From contig NZ_JAAMPF010000008.1 in the NCBI RefSeq assembly GCF_011074795.1, positions 154,777-218,776 of the forward strand: a stretch of DNA of 64,000 nucleotides, written 5' to 3'. The stretch is from Marinobacter salicampi (GTDB lineage Bacteria > Pseudomonadota > Gammaproteobacteria > Pseudomonadales > Oleiphilaceae). This document shows, one piece after another, positions 8,431-16,697 of this stretch; position 1 is the stretch's first letter, and each line of letters starts with the position of its first letter. The notes below the pieces were generated by a model. That model saw only the letters and a list, made by a program, of their open reading frames with translations, was not told where the DNA came from and made no database searches. Position numbers and translations under genes: made by a program.

Positions 8431-9180
8431 ATGCCCAGTGTGCTGATTACCGGCGCCAGCTCAGGTCTTGGAGAAGGCATGGCGCGCGAGTTTGCTGCCA
8501 GGGGTTATCAGCTTGCGTTGTGCGCACGTCGCACTGAACGGTTGGAAACCTTGCGGGATGAGCTGAAAACCAGTTACCCGTCGCTTACCGTCAGCGTGCG
8601 TGAGCTGGACGTCAACAATCACCCGCAGGTCTTCGAAGTCTTCGAAGCGTTTCGGGCCGAGTTTGGCAGCCTCGACCGTATAATCGTCAATGCCGGCATT
8701 GGCAAGGGTCAGCCGCTGGGCACCGGCAACTTCGAGGCCAACCGACAGACGGCAGAAACCAATTTCGTGGCCGCCCTGGCCCAGATGGAAGCTGCCATGG
8801 TGATCTTCCGGGCCCAGAACCGCGGCCATCTGGTGACGGTATCTTCGGTTTCGGCGATACGGGGCATGCCGAGCAACATTACCACCTACGCCGGCACCAA
8901 GGCCGGGCTGGCCGCCCTGGCGGAAGGTCTGCGGGTAGAGCTGCGCAAGCGCCGCAGCCCGATCAAGGTGACCACGCTCTATCCGGGCTACATCCGTACT
9001 GAAATCAATGCCGGCGTAAAGAACCCGCCTTTTATCGTCGATGCCCAAACCGGCTGTCGGGCCATGGTCAGGGCGATAGAGTCAGAGCGCGCCCGCTGTT
9101 ATGTTCCTGGCTGGCCATGGACGCCCATCGCTTTTGTCATGAAAATCGTACCGGAGTCCATTCTCGCGCGACTTATCTGA
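8431..9180 (+). CDS. SDR-family oxidoreductase
   Basis: A 249-residue short-chain dehydrogenase/reductase. It has the N-terminal NAD(P) motif TGASSGLGEG (about residues 7-16), NAG in IIVNAGIGKG, the catalytic Ser in SSVSA and the YAGTKAG motif (Tyr and Lys). An Arg-rich stretch ARRTER after the second strand suggests a preference for NADP. The start has AGGAG about nine bases upstream. It follows the L,D-transpeptidase by 26 bases on the same strand. The substrate cannot be read from the sequence. Confidence 0.9.
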   Translation: MPSVLITGASSGLGEGMAREFAARGYQLALCARRTERLETLRDELKTSYPSLTVSVRELDVNNHPQVFEVFEAFRAEFGSLDRIIVNAGIGKGQPLGTGNFEANRQTAETNFVAALAQMEAAMVIFRAQNRGHLVTVSSVSAIRGMPSNITTYAGTKAGLAALAEGLRVELRKRRSPIKVTTLYPGYIRTEINAGVKNPPFIVDAQTGCRAMVRAIESERARCYVPGWPWTPIAFVMKIVPESILARLI

Positions 9181-9219
9181 TCGCCGCATAGTGCAAGTCA
9201 AGCATGGGAGGTGTCGTCA

Positions 9220-10677
9220 GTGATAACCCAACCCAATCCCCGCATACCGTCTTCTCCATCCTATCGGTTCTGGTGCTGGAGCCTCGTTTTTGCAGTTGGC
9301 CTGGCCCTGGCTCTGCTCTCCCTGGGCCGGGCAGTGCTCGCCCAGGATGACACTGCAGGTACGGCCCTGGTCCTTACAGTGGATGGCCCCATCGGTCCGG
9401 CAACCAAGGATTACGTGGTGCGGGGCCTGGAGCGGGCCGCCCGGGAGGAGGCTGAGATCGTGATTCTCCGGATCGACACCCCTGGCGGGCTCATGGACTC
9501 CACCCGCGACATGATCTCGGCCATCCTCGCCTCCAGTGTCCCGGTTGCTACCTATGTCTCCCCTGAAGGCGCCAGAGCGGCCAGTGCCGGTACCTACATC
9601 CTGCTCGGTAGCCATGTTGCCGCTATGGCCCCGGCAACCCATCTGGGGTCTGCCACGCCGGTACAGATGGGCGGAGGTACGCCGGAGCCGTCCGAGCAAA
9701 AGCCAGAGGATGATAACTCAGGTTCCGGGGGCGAAGCAGAGCAGGATGAGCAAGCAGCAGAAGAGTCCAAGCGCCGGGGCGCCAGCAACATGGAACGTAA
9801 GACCCTGGAGGATGCGGTAAGTTATATCCGGGAGCTTGCCAGCCGCCATGGTCGCAATGCCGACTGGGCTGAAGAGGCGGTCCGCGAAGCCGTGAATCTG
9901 GGCGCCGAGGAGGCAGTGCAGCAAAACGTCGCCGACCTGGTGGCTTCCGACATGGCTGACCTGTTAACCAGAATCGATGGCCGCACGGTGATCATGAGGG
10001 ACGGTGAACGAACCCTCAGTACGGCAAATGTTCAGCTGACACGGGTGGACCCGGACTGGCGTACCGACCTTCTGTCCGTCATAACCCATCCAAACGTCGC
10101 CTATTTCCTGATGATCATCGGGTTCTACGGGCTTATCTTCGAGCTGGCCAATCCCGGAAGCCTGGTACCCGGAGTGATTGGTGCCATCTGTCTTGTGCTT
10201 GCCCTGTTTGCCTTCCAGGTCCTGTCAGTCAACTATGCGGGTCTCGCGCTGATCCTGCTGGGCCTTGCCTTCATCGTCGGGGAGGCCTTCATGCCCAGCT
10301 TCGGTATTCTGGGTATCGGTGGCATGGTCGCTTTCGTGGTGGGTTCGGTGATATTGATGGATGGCAGCCACCGGGATATTTCGTTGCCAACCATCGGCGG
10401 CACCGCGGCGGTCGCAGGCGGCTTTATGCTGTGGACCGTGACTCGATTCATGGGGTTACGAAAAAAACCGGCAGCCAGCGGTCTGGACCAGCTCAAGCAG
10501 GAGCAGGCCGTTGCCCTGGAGTCGTTTACGCCATCCAGAGAGGGTGAGTTCCAGGGCCATGTCAGGCTGAGCGGGGAACGCTGGCAGGCGATCAGCGCCG
10601 AGCCGGTGGAAGAGGGCACTACGCTCGACGTTGTGGCTGTACAGGGTCTGTGTGTAAGGGTCAGTCCGCGCCCCTAG
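9220..10677 (+). CDS. NfeD-family membrane protein with ClpP-like serine protease domain
   Basis: A 485-residue long NfeD. After a signal-anchor, the ClpP-class protease domain spans about residues 45-260, with DTPGGLMDSTR and the catalytic Ser in ARAASAGTY; the dyad Lys probably lies in ERKTLEDAVSY. A glutamate-rich insert separates these two parts. Four or five membrane segments follow, then a C-terminal OB-fold NfeD domain. Members of the family cleave stomatin-type proteins, and the next gene is a slipin. GTG 9220 is preferred because GGGAGGTG lies seven bases upstream; an in-frame GTG at 9211 overlaps that site. Confidence 0.92.
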   Translation: MITQPNPRIPSSPSYRFWCWSLVFAVGLALALLSLGRAVLAQDDTAGTALVLTVDGPIGPATKDYVVRGLERAAREEAEIVILRIDTPGGLMDSTRDMISAILASSVPVATYVSPEGARAASAGTYILLGSHVAAMAPATHLGSATPVQMGGGTPEPSEQKPEDDNSGSGGEAEQDEQAAEESKRRGASNMERKTLEDAVSYIRELASRHGRNADWAEEAVREAVNLGAEEAVQQNVADLVASDMADLLTRIDGRTVIMRDGERTLSTANVQLTRVDPDWRTDLLSVITHPNVAYFLMIIGFYGLIFELANPGSLVPGVIGAICLVLALFAFQVLSVNYAGLALILLGLAFIVGEAFMPSFGILGIGGMVAFVVGSVILMDGSHRDISLPTIGGTAAVAGGFMLWTVTRFMGLRKKPAASGLDQLKQEQAVALESFTPSREGEFQGHVRLSGERWQAISAEPVEEGTTLDVVAVQGLCVRVSPRP

Positions 10678-10721
10678 CGTGCGGATAACTCCATCATTGA
10701 AACGGAAAACGGAGGTCTGTC

Positions 10722-11525
10722 ATGACTGAACTGATTCCCTACGTAGCACCGGCGGTATTGTTGCTGCTTATCCTGGCCTCGGCCATCAAGATACTGCCGG
10801 AGTATGTGCGTGGCGTGGTGTTCTTCCTTGGCCGCTTCCAGGGCGTCAAGGGGCCGGGTCTTATCATTATTATTCCCGGCATCCAGCAGATGACCAAAGT
10901 GGACCTGCGGGTCATAACACTGGACGTGCCCAGTCAGGACGTTATTTCCAAGGATAACGTGACAGTGCGGGTGAATGCGGTGCTTTACTACCGGGTACTG
11001 GACCCGGAGCGGGCCATCATCAGGGTGGAGGACTTCGGGTCGGCCACCAGCCAGCTTGCCCAGACCACGCTCAGGTCAGTTCTCGGTAAGCATGATCTGG
11101 ACGAAATGCTATCGGAACGGGACAAGCTCAACGCGGACATCCAGGAAATCATTGATGCCCAGACCGAAGAATGGGGCATAAAGGTTGCCAATGTGGAAAT
11201 CAAGCATGTTGACCTCAACGAGACGATGATAAGGGCCATCGCCAGGCAGGCAGAGGCAGAACGTGAACGGCGGGCGAAGGTGATCCATGCCGAAGGTGAA
11301 TTGCAGGCCTCGAAAAAACTGGTCGAGGCTGCTGACGTGATGTCGACCAATTCCGGCGCCATGCAGCTGCGTTATCTACAGACCCTGGCCGATATGAGCT
11401 CAAGCAATGCGTCCACGATTGTATTCCCGCTGCCCATTGAGTTAATGGAGAATTTCACACGGTTTACCGGTAAGAAGACCAAGCCGGCACCGGAAGATGA
11501 ACCGGGTCAATCTCCAGACAGCTGA
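10722..11525 (+). CDS. Slipin (stomatin/SPFH-family protein)
   Basis: A 267-residue membrane-anchored SPFH protein. One N-terminal hydrophobic segment ([19 protein letters not shown]) is followed by a band 7 domain ([20 protein letters not shown] through [17 protein letters not shown]) and a coiled segment rich in Ala, Glu and Arg. Such proteins form membrane microdomain scaffolds and are often substrates of the NfeD protease encoded just upstream (44 bases away). GGAGGT lies in front of the ATG. A bidirectional terminator follows. Confidence 0.93.
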   Translation: MTELIPYVAPAVLLLLILASAIKILPEYVRGVVFFLGRFQGVKGPGLIIIIPGIQQMTKVDLRVITLDVPSQDVISKDNVTVRVNAVLYYRVLDPERAIIRVEDFGSATSQLAQTTLRSVLGKHDLDEMLSERDKLNADIQEIIDAQTEEWGIKVANVEIKHVDLNETMIRAIARQAEAERERRAKVIHAEGELQASKKLVEAADVMSTNSGAMQLRYLQTLADMSSSNASTIVFPLPIELMENFTRFTGKKTKPAPEDEPGQSPDS

Positions 11526-11536
11526 ATTTCAGGCAC

Positions 11537-11563
11537 AAAAAAGGCCGGACGGACCGGCCTTTT
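11537..11563. terminator. Bidirectional rho-independent terminator
   Basis: AAGGCCGG (11541-11548) pairs with CCGGCCTT (11554-11561) around a five-base loop. An A-run precedes and a T-run follows, so it can end both the slipin transcript (plus) and the lipoprotein transcript (minus, where the tail is six T). Confidence 0.85.
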
Positions 11564-11578
11564 CTGCTAGCGGCAGCC

Positions 11579-11863
11579 TTACTTCTGGCTGGAACGCTCG
11601 AGCATACGCTTGGCGCGCTCGTTTGCTTCGTCAGCAGACTTCTGTGCAGCTTTAGCAGCGGACATAGCCTGTTCAGCCGTTTGCTGTGCTTTCTTGGCAC
11701 GGCTCTGGGCATCGTTAGCATTGCTCATGGCAGTGCTGGCTTTCTCTTCTGCTGAAGTGGCTGCTGCGGAGGCATCATCCTGAGCATTCTGGTCATCCAT
11801 ACTGGCACAGCCAGCGGTCAGTACAGTTGCCAGTGCAAACCCTGCGATCATCAACTTGCGCAT
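11579..11863 (-). CDS. Lpp/OprI-like alanine-rich outer-membrane lipoprotein
   Basis: A 94-residue lipoprotein. The lipobox is VLTAGC, with the modified Cys near residue 19. The mature part is one long helix with Ala and small residues at heptad-like positions (DASAAATSAEEKASTAMSNANDAQSRAKKAQQ...), as in Lpp/OprI trimeric coils that tether the outer membrane to peptidoglycan. The C-terminus ends SSQK; a terminal Lys is the residue linked to peptidoglycan in Lpp. Two L,D-transpeptidases, the enzyme type that makes this link, lie nearby. GGGGA precedes the ATG. Peptidoglycan attachment is inferred. Confidence 0.85.
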   Translation of the reverse strand: MRKLMIAGFALATVLTAGCASMDDQNAQDDASAAATSAEEKASTAMSNANDAQSRAKKAQQTAEQAMSAAKAAQKSADEANERAKRMLERSSQK

Positions 11864-12075
11864 TCTTAATCCCCTTTTTTGGTCGTTCTACTTCCTGTGA
11901 TACTGAAACGAATCTTTCCAGCACCGTGTAACTGGGTCCGGCACGCGTGTGCTGCCAGGATCGTCAATCAGTGTAAAACACTATGAAAGAAAATGTTAAC
12001 TACTGATACGTAAAACTTCTTAATGAATTACGTAAACGTAAGAATACCAGACCAACCTCTTTTAGCTACATATGA

Positions 12076-12624
12076 TTAAGGCAAGATCTTAATCGGTGTT
12101 CCATCACTGACCAATTGCCATATTTCATCCATTTCGGCATTGTCGACCGCAATGCACCCATTGGTCCAGTCGAGACCGATATAGGCAAAGGCGAGGTCGC
12201 CGGCTTCATTGGGCAACCCGTGAATCATGATGCTGCCGCCGGGGTCCTGCCCCCAGGCTTCGGCTTGGGAACGGTCCGTATCGTTGGGGTAGGAAATGTG
12301 GATGGACTTGTAGAAGTCGCTCTCGGAGTTGCGCCAGTCCAGCGTGTAGCTGCCTTCAGGGGTGCGCTTGTCGCCTTCATACAGCTTGTGTCCTACCGGG
12401 TTGTCGCCCAGTGAAACGCGGTAGCTCCGGACCACAATTTCATCGGCCATCAGGTATAGCCGGCGTTCCTGCTTTCGGACCAGGACCTGATTGATCCTGG
12501 GTTTCTCAAGCATGGCCAGGGTTTCAAGCTCTGATGCGGGGGCCATACGGGGCATCAGGACGCTGGCAATGATCAGGAAAGACAGGCAAACGAGTGTCGG
12601 GCGAAAAATGTTGATCAAGTACAT
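12076..12624 (-). CDS. L,D-transpeptidase (YkuD domain)
   Basis: A 182-residue exported enzyme: signal peptide in the first ~30 residues (LVCLSFLIIASVLMPRMAPA), then a YkuD catalytic domain. The motif is IMIHGLPNE ... LDWTNGCIAVDNAEMDEIW, with His and the nucleophilic Cys. It lacks the LysM segment of the other copy at 7.3 kb. It sits alone between the lipoprotein and the CobW gene, both on the same strand. It is probably involved in peptidoglycan cross-linking or lipoprotein anchoring; which of these cannot be decided. Confidence 0.9.
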   Translation of the reverse strand: MYLINIFRPTLVCLSFLIIASVLMPRMAPASELETLAMLEKPRINQVLVRKQERRLYLMADEIVVRSYRVSLGDNPVGHKLYEGDKRTPEGSYTLDWRNSESDFYKSIHISYPNDTDRSQAEAWGQDPGGSIMIHGLPNEAGDLAFAYIGLDWTNGCIAVDNAEMDEIWQLVSDGTPIKILP

Positions 12625-12715
12625 AACTTACCAATGGTTAATCTGATTCCTGGGTAGTTTATAGCACAGGAAGCCTGCCACACGAAGACGAGGCCGGTTA
12701 CAGAGTATGTTTTTA

Positions 12716-13711
12716 TCAGGCCGTCTTGCTGATGGCTGACTGAAGGCTTTGATCGAGGGCCTGCCTGTCCAGAGTCCGGCCTATGATCTCCATTCGGGAC
12801 TCCTTAGCTGGCTCAGCGTCAAGCAATGTGACCGCGCCCTCGGACGCATTCAGGGACAGCCACCCGGCGGTTGTATGCATTACCCCCTTAAGTCGCTCGA
12901 AGTCAGGCTGGTGAGCCAGTTGGTGCAGAACCAACGCGTCAAATACAGTCTCCGGGTGGACGCGCCAGCCCAGGCTGTAAAAGCCCTCGCCCTTGTTGCT
13001 GTAACATTGCCAGGGTTGTTCGGACAGGTCCGGTTTGGGCCGGGTGTCATGGTCGTGACCGTGATTATGGCCGTGGCTGTGGGGAAACCGGGCAGGTCGT
13101 TCGCCGAATTTGCCGCCCAGCCAGCTCATGTCGATGTCGCCGCCGGCGCTTTGAAAGAGTCGCTGCTTGGGCGGCTGCCACTGTGCGGCCCAAGAGTCAA
13201 AGTGGGCCAGCTGGTCCGCTGTACAGAGATCAGCCTTGCTCGCTACCAGCACATCGGCGACGGCTACCTGATCCTGGAACTGGGGGTTCTCAAGGGTCCG
13301 GGGGTCATCCAGGCGTCGCGGGTCCACCAGGCACACAGCGGCCGACAGTTCCAGCAGGTCCGAATAGTATTGTCCGGTTAGGGTCGCGATGATCTGTGAT
13401 GGGTGGCCTAGCCCGGTGGGCTCGATGAACAGTCGGTCCGGCCGGTTAAAACGGATTAGGCTATTCAGTCCTATCTGCATGGGCAGGCCCGAGACACAGC
13501 ACATGCAACCGCCGGGCACCTCCTTTACCGCAACACCATCGGCACGAAGCAGCGCACCATCAATACCAACCTCGCCAAACTCGTTGACCAGCACGGCCCA
13601 GGTCTCCCCCGCCGGTTTTTGCTTCAGAAGAGTCAGGATCGCAGTCGTCTTGCCGGCGCCAAGAAAGCCCAGCACCAGGTGCGTGGGTATCGGAGGGTAA
13701 TCATTTGCCAT
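12716..13711 (-). CDS. CobW/COG0523-family GTP-dependent metal chaperone
   Basis: A 331-residue G3E GTPase. Walker A GFLGAGKTT is at 15-23, the metal-binding CMCC at 69-72, the nucleotide-base motif SKAD at 158-161, and a CobW C-terminal domain ends the protein. A His-rich loop at 211-222 (HSHGHNHGHDHD) is typical of Zn or other metal insertion GTPases such as YjiA and ZigA. The start overlaps the stop of the K+/H+ antiporter gene by 11 bases, so translation is likely coupled. No Zur box was found upstream, since the promoter would lie ahead of the antiporter gene. The metal is not determined. Confidence 0.9.
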   Translation of the reverse strand: MANDYPPIPTHLVLGFLGAGKTTAILTLLKQKPAGETWAVLVNEFGEVGIDGALLRADGVAVKEVPGGCMCCVSGLPMQIGLNSLIRFNRPDRLFIEPTGLGHPSQIIATLTGQYYSDLLELSAAVCLVDPRRLDDPRTLENPQFQDQVAVADVLVASKADLCTADQLAHFDSWAAQWQPPKQRLFQSAGGDIDMSWLGGKFGERPARFPHSHGHNHGHDHDTRPKPDLSEQPWQCYSNKGEGFYSLGWRVHPETVFDALVLHQLAHQPDFERLKGVMHTTAGWLSLNASEGAVTLLDAEPAKESRMEIIGRTLDRQALDQSLQSAISKTA

Positions 13712-15425
13712 GGTTGTCGTCCATCTTGAGGCCTACTTTGGTGACCTTGTCAGCTTCCGTGGCACGGGCCACAAGGGTGACCGGGCCCAGGACCACCCGG
13801 TCGCCGATAACCGGGTGCCCCTTGGTGCGGCGCGCAAAGCAGTCAGTGAGGGAAAGGTCCGGTGGCAATTCATCGAACTCAATGCCATAGACCTGTTCCA
13901 CATCCCCCAGCAAGGCGTCGCCATTGAGCACGAAGTCCCCGAAAAAAGCGCGTTCTGCCAGATGCTTGGGGGCGTGGCGACCGGTCAGTGACTTGCCCAG
14001 CTCGGTGAGCACAGCTGGGGTGGCGAACACTGCCACCACATCCCCGGACGTGACTTTGAAGTCGGGCTTGGGGGGATGACAGTCGCGATTCCGGAACACC
14101 CCGGCTATGGCTGTATCTTCCGGCAGTATGAGCTGCCCCAAAGGGCGCGGCTCGTGCCATTGTACGCCGCGCAGGGGAAACAGCATGAGCTCGTGATCAC
14201 CGGCAGCGGCCACGTCCAGGGGCAGCCTGCGGTAAGGTTCATTGCCTGCCGGAACCTCCAGCTTGAGCCAGCGGGCCATGGGTGCCAGGGACATGCCCTG
14301 CACGATCAGCGACACCAGGACGATGAAAAAGGCAAAGTGGAAGATCTGCCGGGCTTCCGGCAGGCCGGCAACCACCGGGAACATCGCGAGCACAATGGGC
14401 ACCGCACCTCTCAAACCCACCCAACTGATAAAGGCCAGCTCCCGCCGGTTGAATCCGAATGGCCAGAGTGTCGCCACTACCGCCAGAGGACGGGCGATGA
14501 ATATCAGCACCAGTGCCAGTATCAGGCCACCGCCGACCAGGGGGACCAGCTCGCTCGGGCTGACCAGCAGTCCCAGCATCAGGAACAGGCAGAGCTGGGC
14601 CAGCCAGGCCAGGCCATCGTGAACCTGGAGAATCATCGGCATCATCCGGACCGAGCGGTTGCCCACCACAACCCCGGCAAGGTAAATGGCCAGGAAGCCG
14701 CTGCCACCCAGCTCGTTGGTGCCGGCGAACACGATCATGCCAGCGGCCACTACCAGCAGCGGATAGAGTGACGGCGTCAGGCGCATCCGGTTAGCCAGTT
14801 CGACAATCAGCAAGCCCCCCACGATACCGGTAACGCCACCGATACCGAACTGTTTCACCAACATCCAGACACTGTCGCCGATGGAGCCGGCGCCATCGCT
14901 TTGAATCAGCATCAGCAGCATCAGGGTCAGGAAGATCGCCATAGGGTCGTTACTGCCGGACTCGATCTCCAGGGTGGCACTGACCCGCTCGTTCAGGTGC
15001 AATCCATGGCCCTGTAGAAGAGAGAAAACGGCGGCGGCATCGGTGGAAGAAATAATGGCGCCAATCAAAAAGGCGGTAAGCAGGCTCAGGTCAAAAAGGA
15101 AGTAGGCTGTGGCCCCTGCAATGAACGCGGTAATCAGAACGCCGATGGTCGCCAGCATCATTGCCGGCTTGAGGCCGACCCGGAAGGTCTCGGCGCGTGT
15201 GCGCATGCCGCCGTCAAGCAGGATCACAGCCAATGCCAGGTTGGCGATCAGGAAGGCAAGATGGAAGTTGTCAAAGTGGATGCCACCGGCGCCATCTTCA
15301 CCCATCACCATGCCCACAATAAGAAAAATAAGCAGCACAGGCATGCCCAGCCGGCTCGAAAGCGGACTGAGCATGATGCTCATCACGAGCATCAGGGCGC
15401 CTAACAGTATCATCGTGGTGGGCAT
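13701..15425 (-). CDS. K+/H+ antiporter (CvrA/NhaP2 type)
   Basis: A 574-residue cation:proton antiporter. About 12 membrane segments occupy residues 1-390, with the CPA1-type ISSTDAAAVFSLL motif and SGSNDPMAIFLTL. The cytoplasmic C-terminal part holds a TrkA-C-like domain (around residues 400-490) and a CorC-like end, the combination of the NhaP2/CvrA group that exports K+ in exchange for H+. It likely helps in turgor and pH control. It precedes and overlaps the CobW gene. Confidence 0.92.
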   Translation of the reverse strand: MPTTMILLGALMLVMSIMLSPLSSRLGMPVLLIFLIVGMVMGEDGAGGIHFDNFHLAFLIANLALAVILLDGGMRTRAETFRVGLKPAMMLATIGVLITAFIAGATAYFLFDLSLLTAFLIGAIISSTDAAAVFSLLQGHGLHLNERVSATLEIESGSNDPMAIFLTLMLLMLIQSDGAGSIGDSVWMLVKQFGIGGVTGIVGGLLIVELANRMRLTPSLYPLLVVAAGMIVFAGTNELGGSGFLAIYLAGVVVGNRSVRMMPMILQVHDGLAWLAQLCLFLMLGLLVSPSELVPLVGGGLILALVLIFIARPLAVVATLWPFGFNRRELAFISWVGLRGAVPIVLAMFPVVAGLPEARQIFHFAFFIVLVSLIVQGMSLAPMARWLKLEVPAGNEPYRRLPLDVAAAGDHELMLFPLRGVQWHEPRPLGQLILPEDTAIAGVFRNRDCHPPKPDFKVTSGDVVAVFATPAVLTELGKSLTGRHAPKHLAERAFFGDFVLNGDALLGDVEQVYGIEFDELPPDLSLTDCFARRTKGHPVIGDRVVLGPVTLVARATEADKVTKVGLKMDDNHGK

Positions 15426-15520
15426 GAGGGCTCCGGCGTGCCTAAGCCTTCATGATAACAGCTTGATTCGTTTGAGCTACGCGTGGTTTTGGACTGGCAG
15501 CAAAAAAATCAGGTACAGAC

Positions 15521-15549
15521 TTGTGGCCATCTGCGGCCGGGCCTATAGT
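15521..15549 (+). promoter_or_regulatory. Promoter of tRNA-Gly
   Basis: A -35 TTGTGG (15521-15526) and a -10 TATAGT (15544-15549) are separated by 17 bases. A GC-rich stretch lies between the -10 and the tRNA start at 15565, as expected for a stringently controlled stable RNA promoter. Confidence 0.65.
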
Positions 15550-15564
15550 GAGCACGTCCGGCAT

Positions 15565-15638
15565 GCGGGTGTAGCTCAATGGCAGAGCAGAAGCTTCCCA
15601 AGCTTACGACGAGGGTTCGATTCCCTTCACCCGCTCCA
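15565..15638 (+). tRNA. tRNA-Gly (anticodon CCC)
   Basis: A 74-base tRNA with encoded CCA. The acceptor arms GCGGGTG and CACCCGC pair fully, the D arm is GCTC/GAGC, the anticodon loop is TTCCCAA giving CCC, the T arm is GAGGG/CCCTT with loop TTCGATT, and the variable loop is CGAC. The anticodon stem GAAGC/GCTTA pairs except for G27 opposite A43. The minus-strand desaturase gene reads into its 3' half. Confidence 0.95.
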
Positions 15639-16608
15639 CCTTCGCTTGTCCCACTAAACCGGCACCCTTCCCCTGACGTTCACCTTGCTCAGCCCCCTGC
15701 CTCTGGGTATCCCGTAACAATCTTGCCCGTTCCGGCGGCCCGGCGATGAGCTGCAGCCGTTGTCCCGCCGTCAGCTCGGGACTGCGCAGGTCCCTGATCA
15801 TGGCGTTCCATTCGTGAAAACTCAGCACCAGCGGATTGTGGGTGTCGATCTGATCGGGAATGCCATAGCGGGGTGTTGTCTGCTCTGCCACGAAGGTGCC
15901 AAACAGGCGGTCCCAGATGATCAGGATGCCGCCGTAGTTACGGTCGATGTATTGCTGGTTGCGGCCGTGGTGGGCGCGATGATGGGAAGGCGTGTTGAGT
16001 ACCCATTCCAGTCGCCCGAGCTTGCCCACCAACTGGGTATGGATGAAAAACTGGTAGGCGAGGCTAATGGCCACCGCAAAAATCACCGATTCGGGAGGAA
16101 AACCGATGAGAACCACAGGCAGCCAGAATAACCACATGCCGGTCAGTGGATAGGTCACGCTTTGGCGGAAGGCCGTGGACAGGTTCAGTTTTCGGGAGGA
16201 ATGATGGACCACGTGGGAGCACCAGAGCAGGCGAATGCGATGGTGGGCCCGGTGGAACCAGTAGTAGAAGAAATCCTGCACCACAAAGAGCAGCGCAACG
16301 GTCCAGGCGTTAAAGGGAATATCGAACAGCCTGATGTCGAAAAACGCATTGTAGACAATGATGGTAAACAGCGCCGCCAGCACATCACTGGCCTGGTAGA
16401 GCCCGGCCAGGGTCATATTGCTGAGAGTGTCGGCCCAAGTATAACGGGCCGACTCGGAGGCGCAGCCTTGACGGTGCAGATGCCAGAACTCCGCTGCCAT
16501 GGCGAGTATGAAGACCGGTGCCAGGGCCAGGGTGATCAGGTGGGGGTCGAAGCCCAGCAGATCGGTCAGTGGGGTCGGTGACGGACTTGTAGCAAGGGCC
16601 GGGTTCAT
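15604..16608 (-). CDS. Sterol desaturase/fatty acid hydroxylase family protein
   Basis: A 334-residue integral membrane di-iron enzyme. The His clusters HRAHH, HVVHHS and HHRAHHGRN match the HX3-4H / HX2-3HH pattern of the family, with an upstream YWFHRAHH. The substrate could be a sterol, hopanoid or lipid head group. The ATG at 16608 is chosen because GGAG lies five bases before it; an ATG at 16626 is in frame. The last residues (ERVKGIEPSS) are encoded by the complement of the tRNA-Gly gene, so the gene and the tRNA overlap by 35 bases at their 3' ends; this tail is probably not conserved. Confidence 0.88.
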   Translation of the reverse strand: MNPALATSPSPTPLTDLLGFDPHLITLALAPVFILAMAAEFWHLHRQGCASESARYTWADTLSNMTLAGLYQASDVLAALFTIIVYNAFFDIRLFDIPFNAWTVALLFVVQDFFYYWFHRAHHRIRLLWCSHVVHHSSRKLNLSTAFRQSVTYPLTGMWLFWLPVVLIGFPPESVIFAVAISLAYQFFIHTQLVGKLGRLEWVLNTPSHHRAHHGRNQQYIDRNYGGILIIWDRLFGTFVAEQTTPRYGIPDQIDTHNPLVLSFHEWNAMIRDLRSPELTAGQRLQLIAGPPERARLLRDTQRQGAEQGERQGKGAGLVGQAKVERVKGIEPSS

Positions 16609-16697
16609 ACGGACTCCGCAAGACATTTCAATCCAGTATGCCAGCCCTCACCGGCACGCTGCCTGGCCGATGCCGACCAATCCGGTGGCCGATTGCG

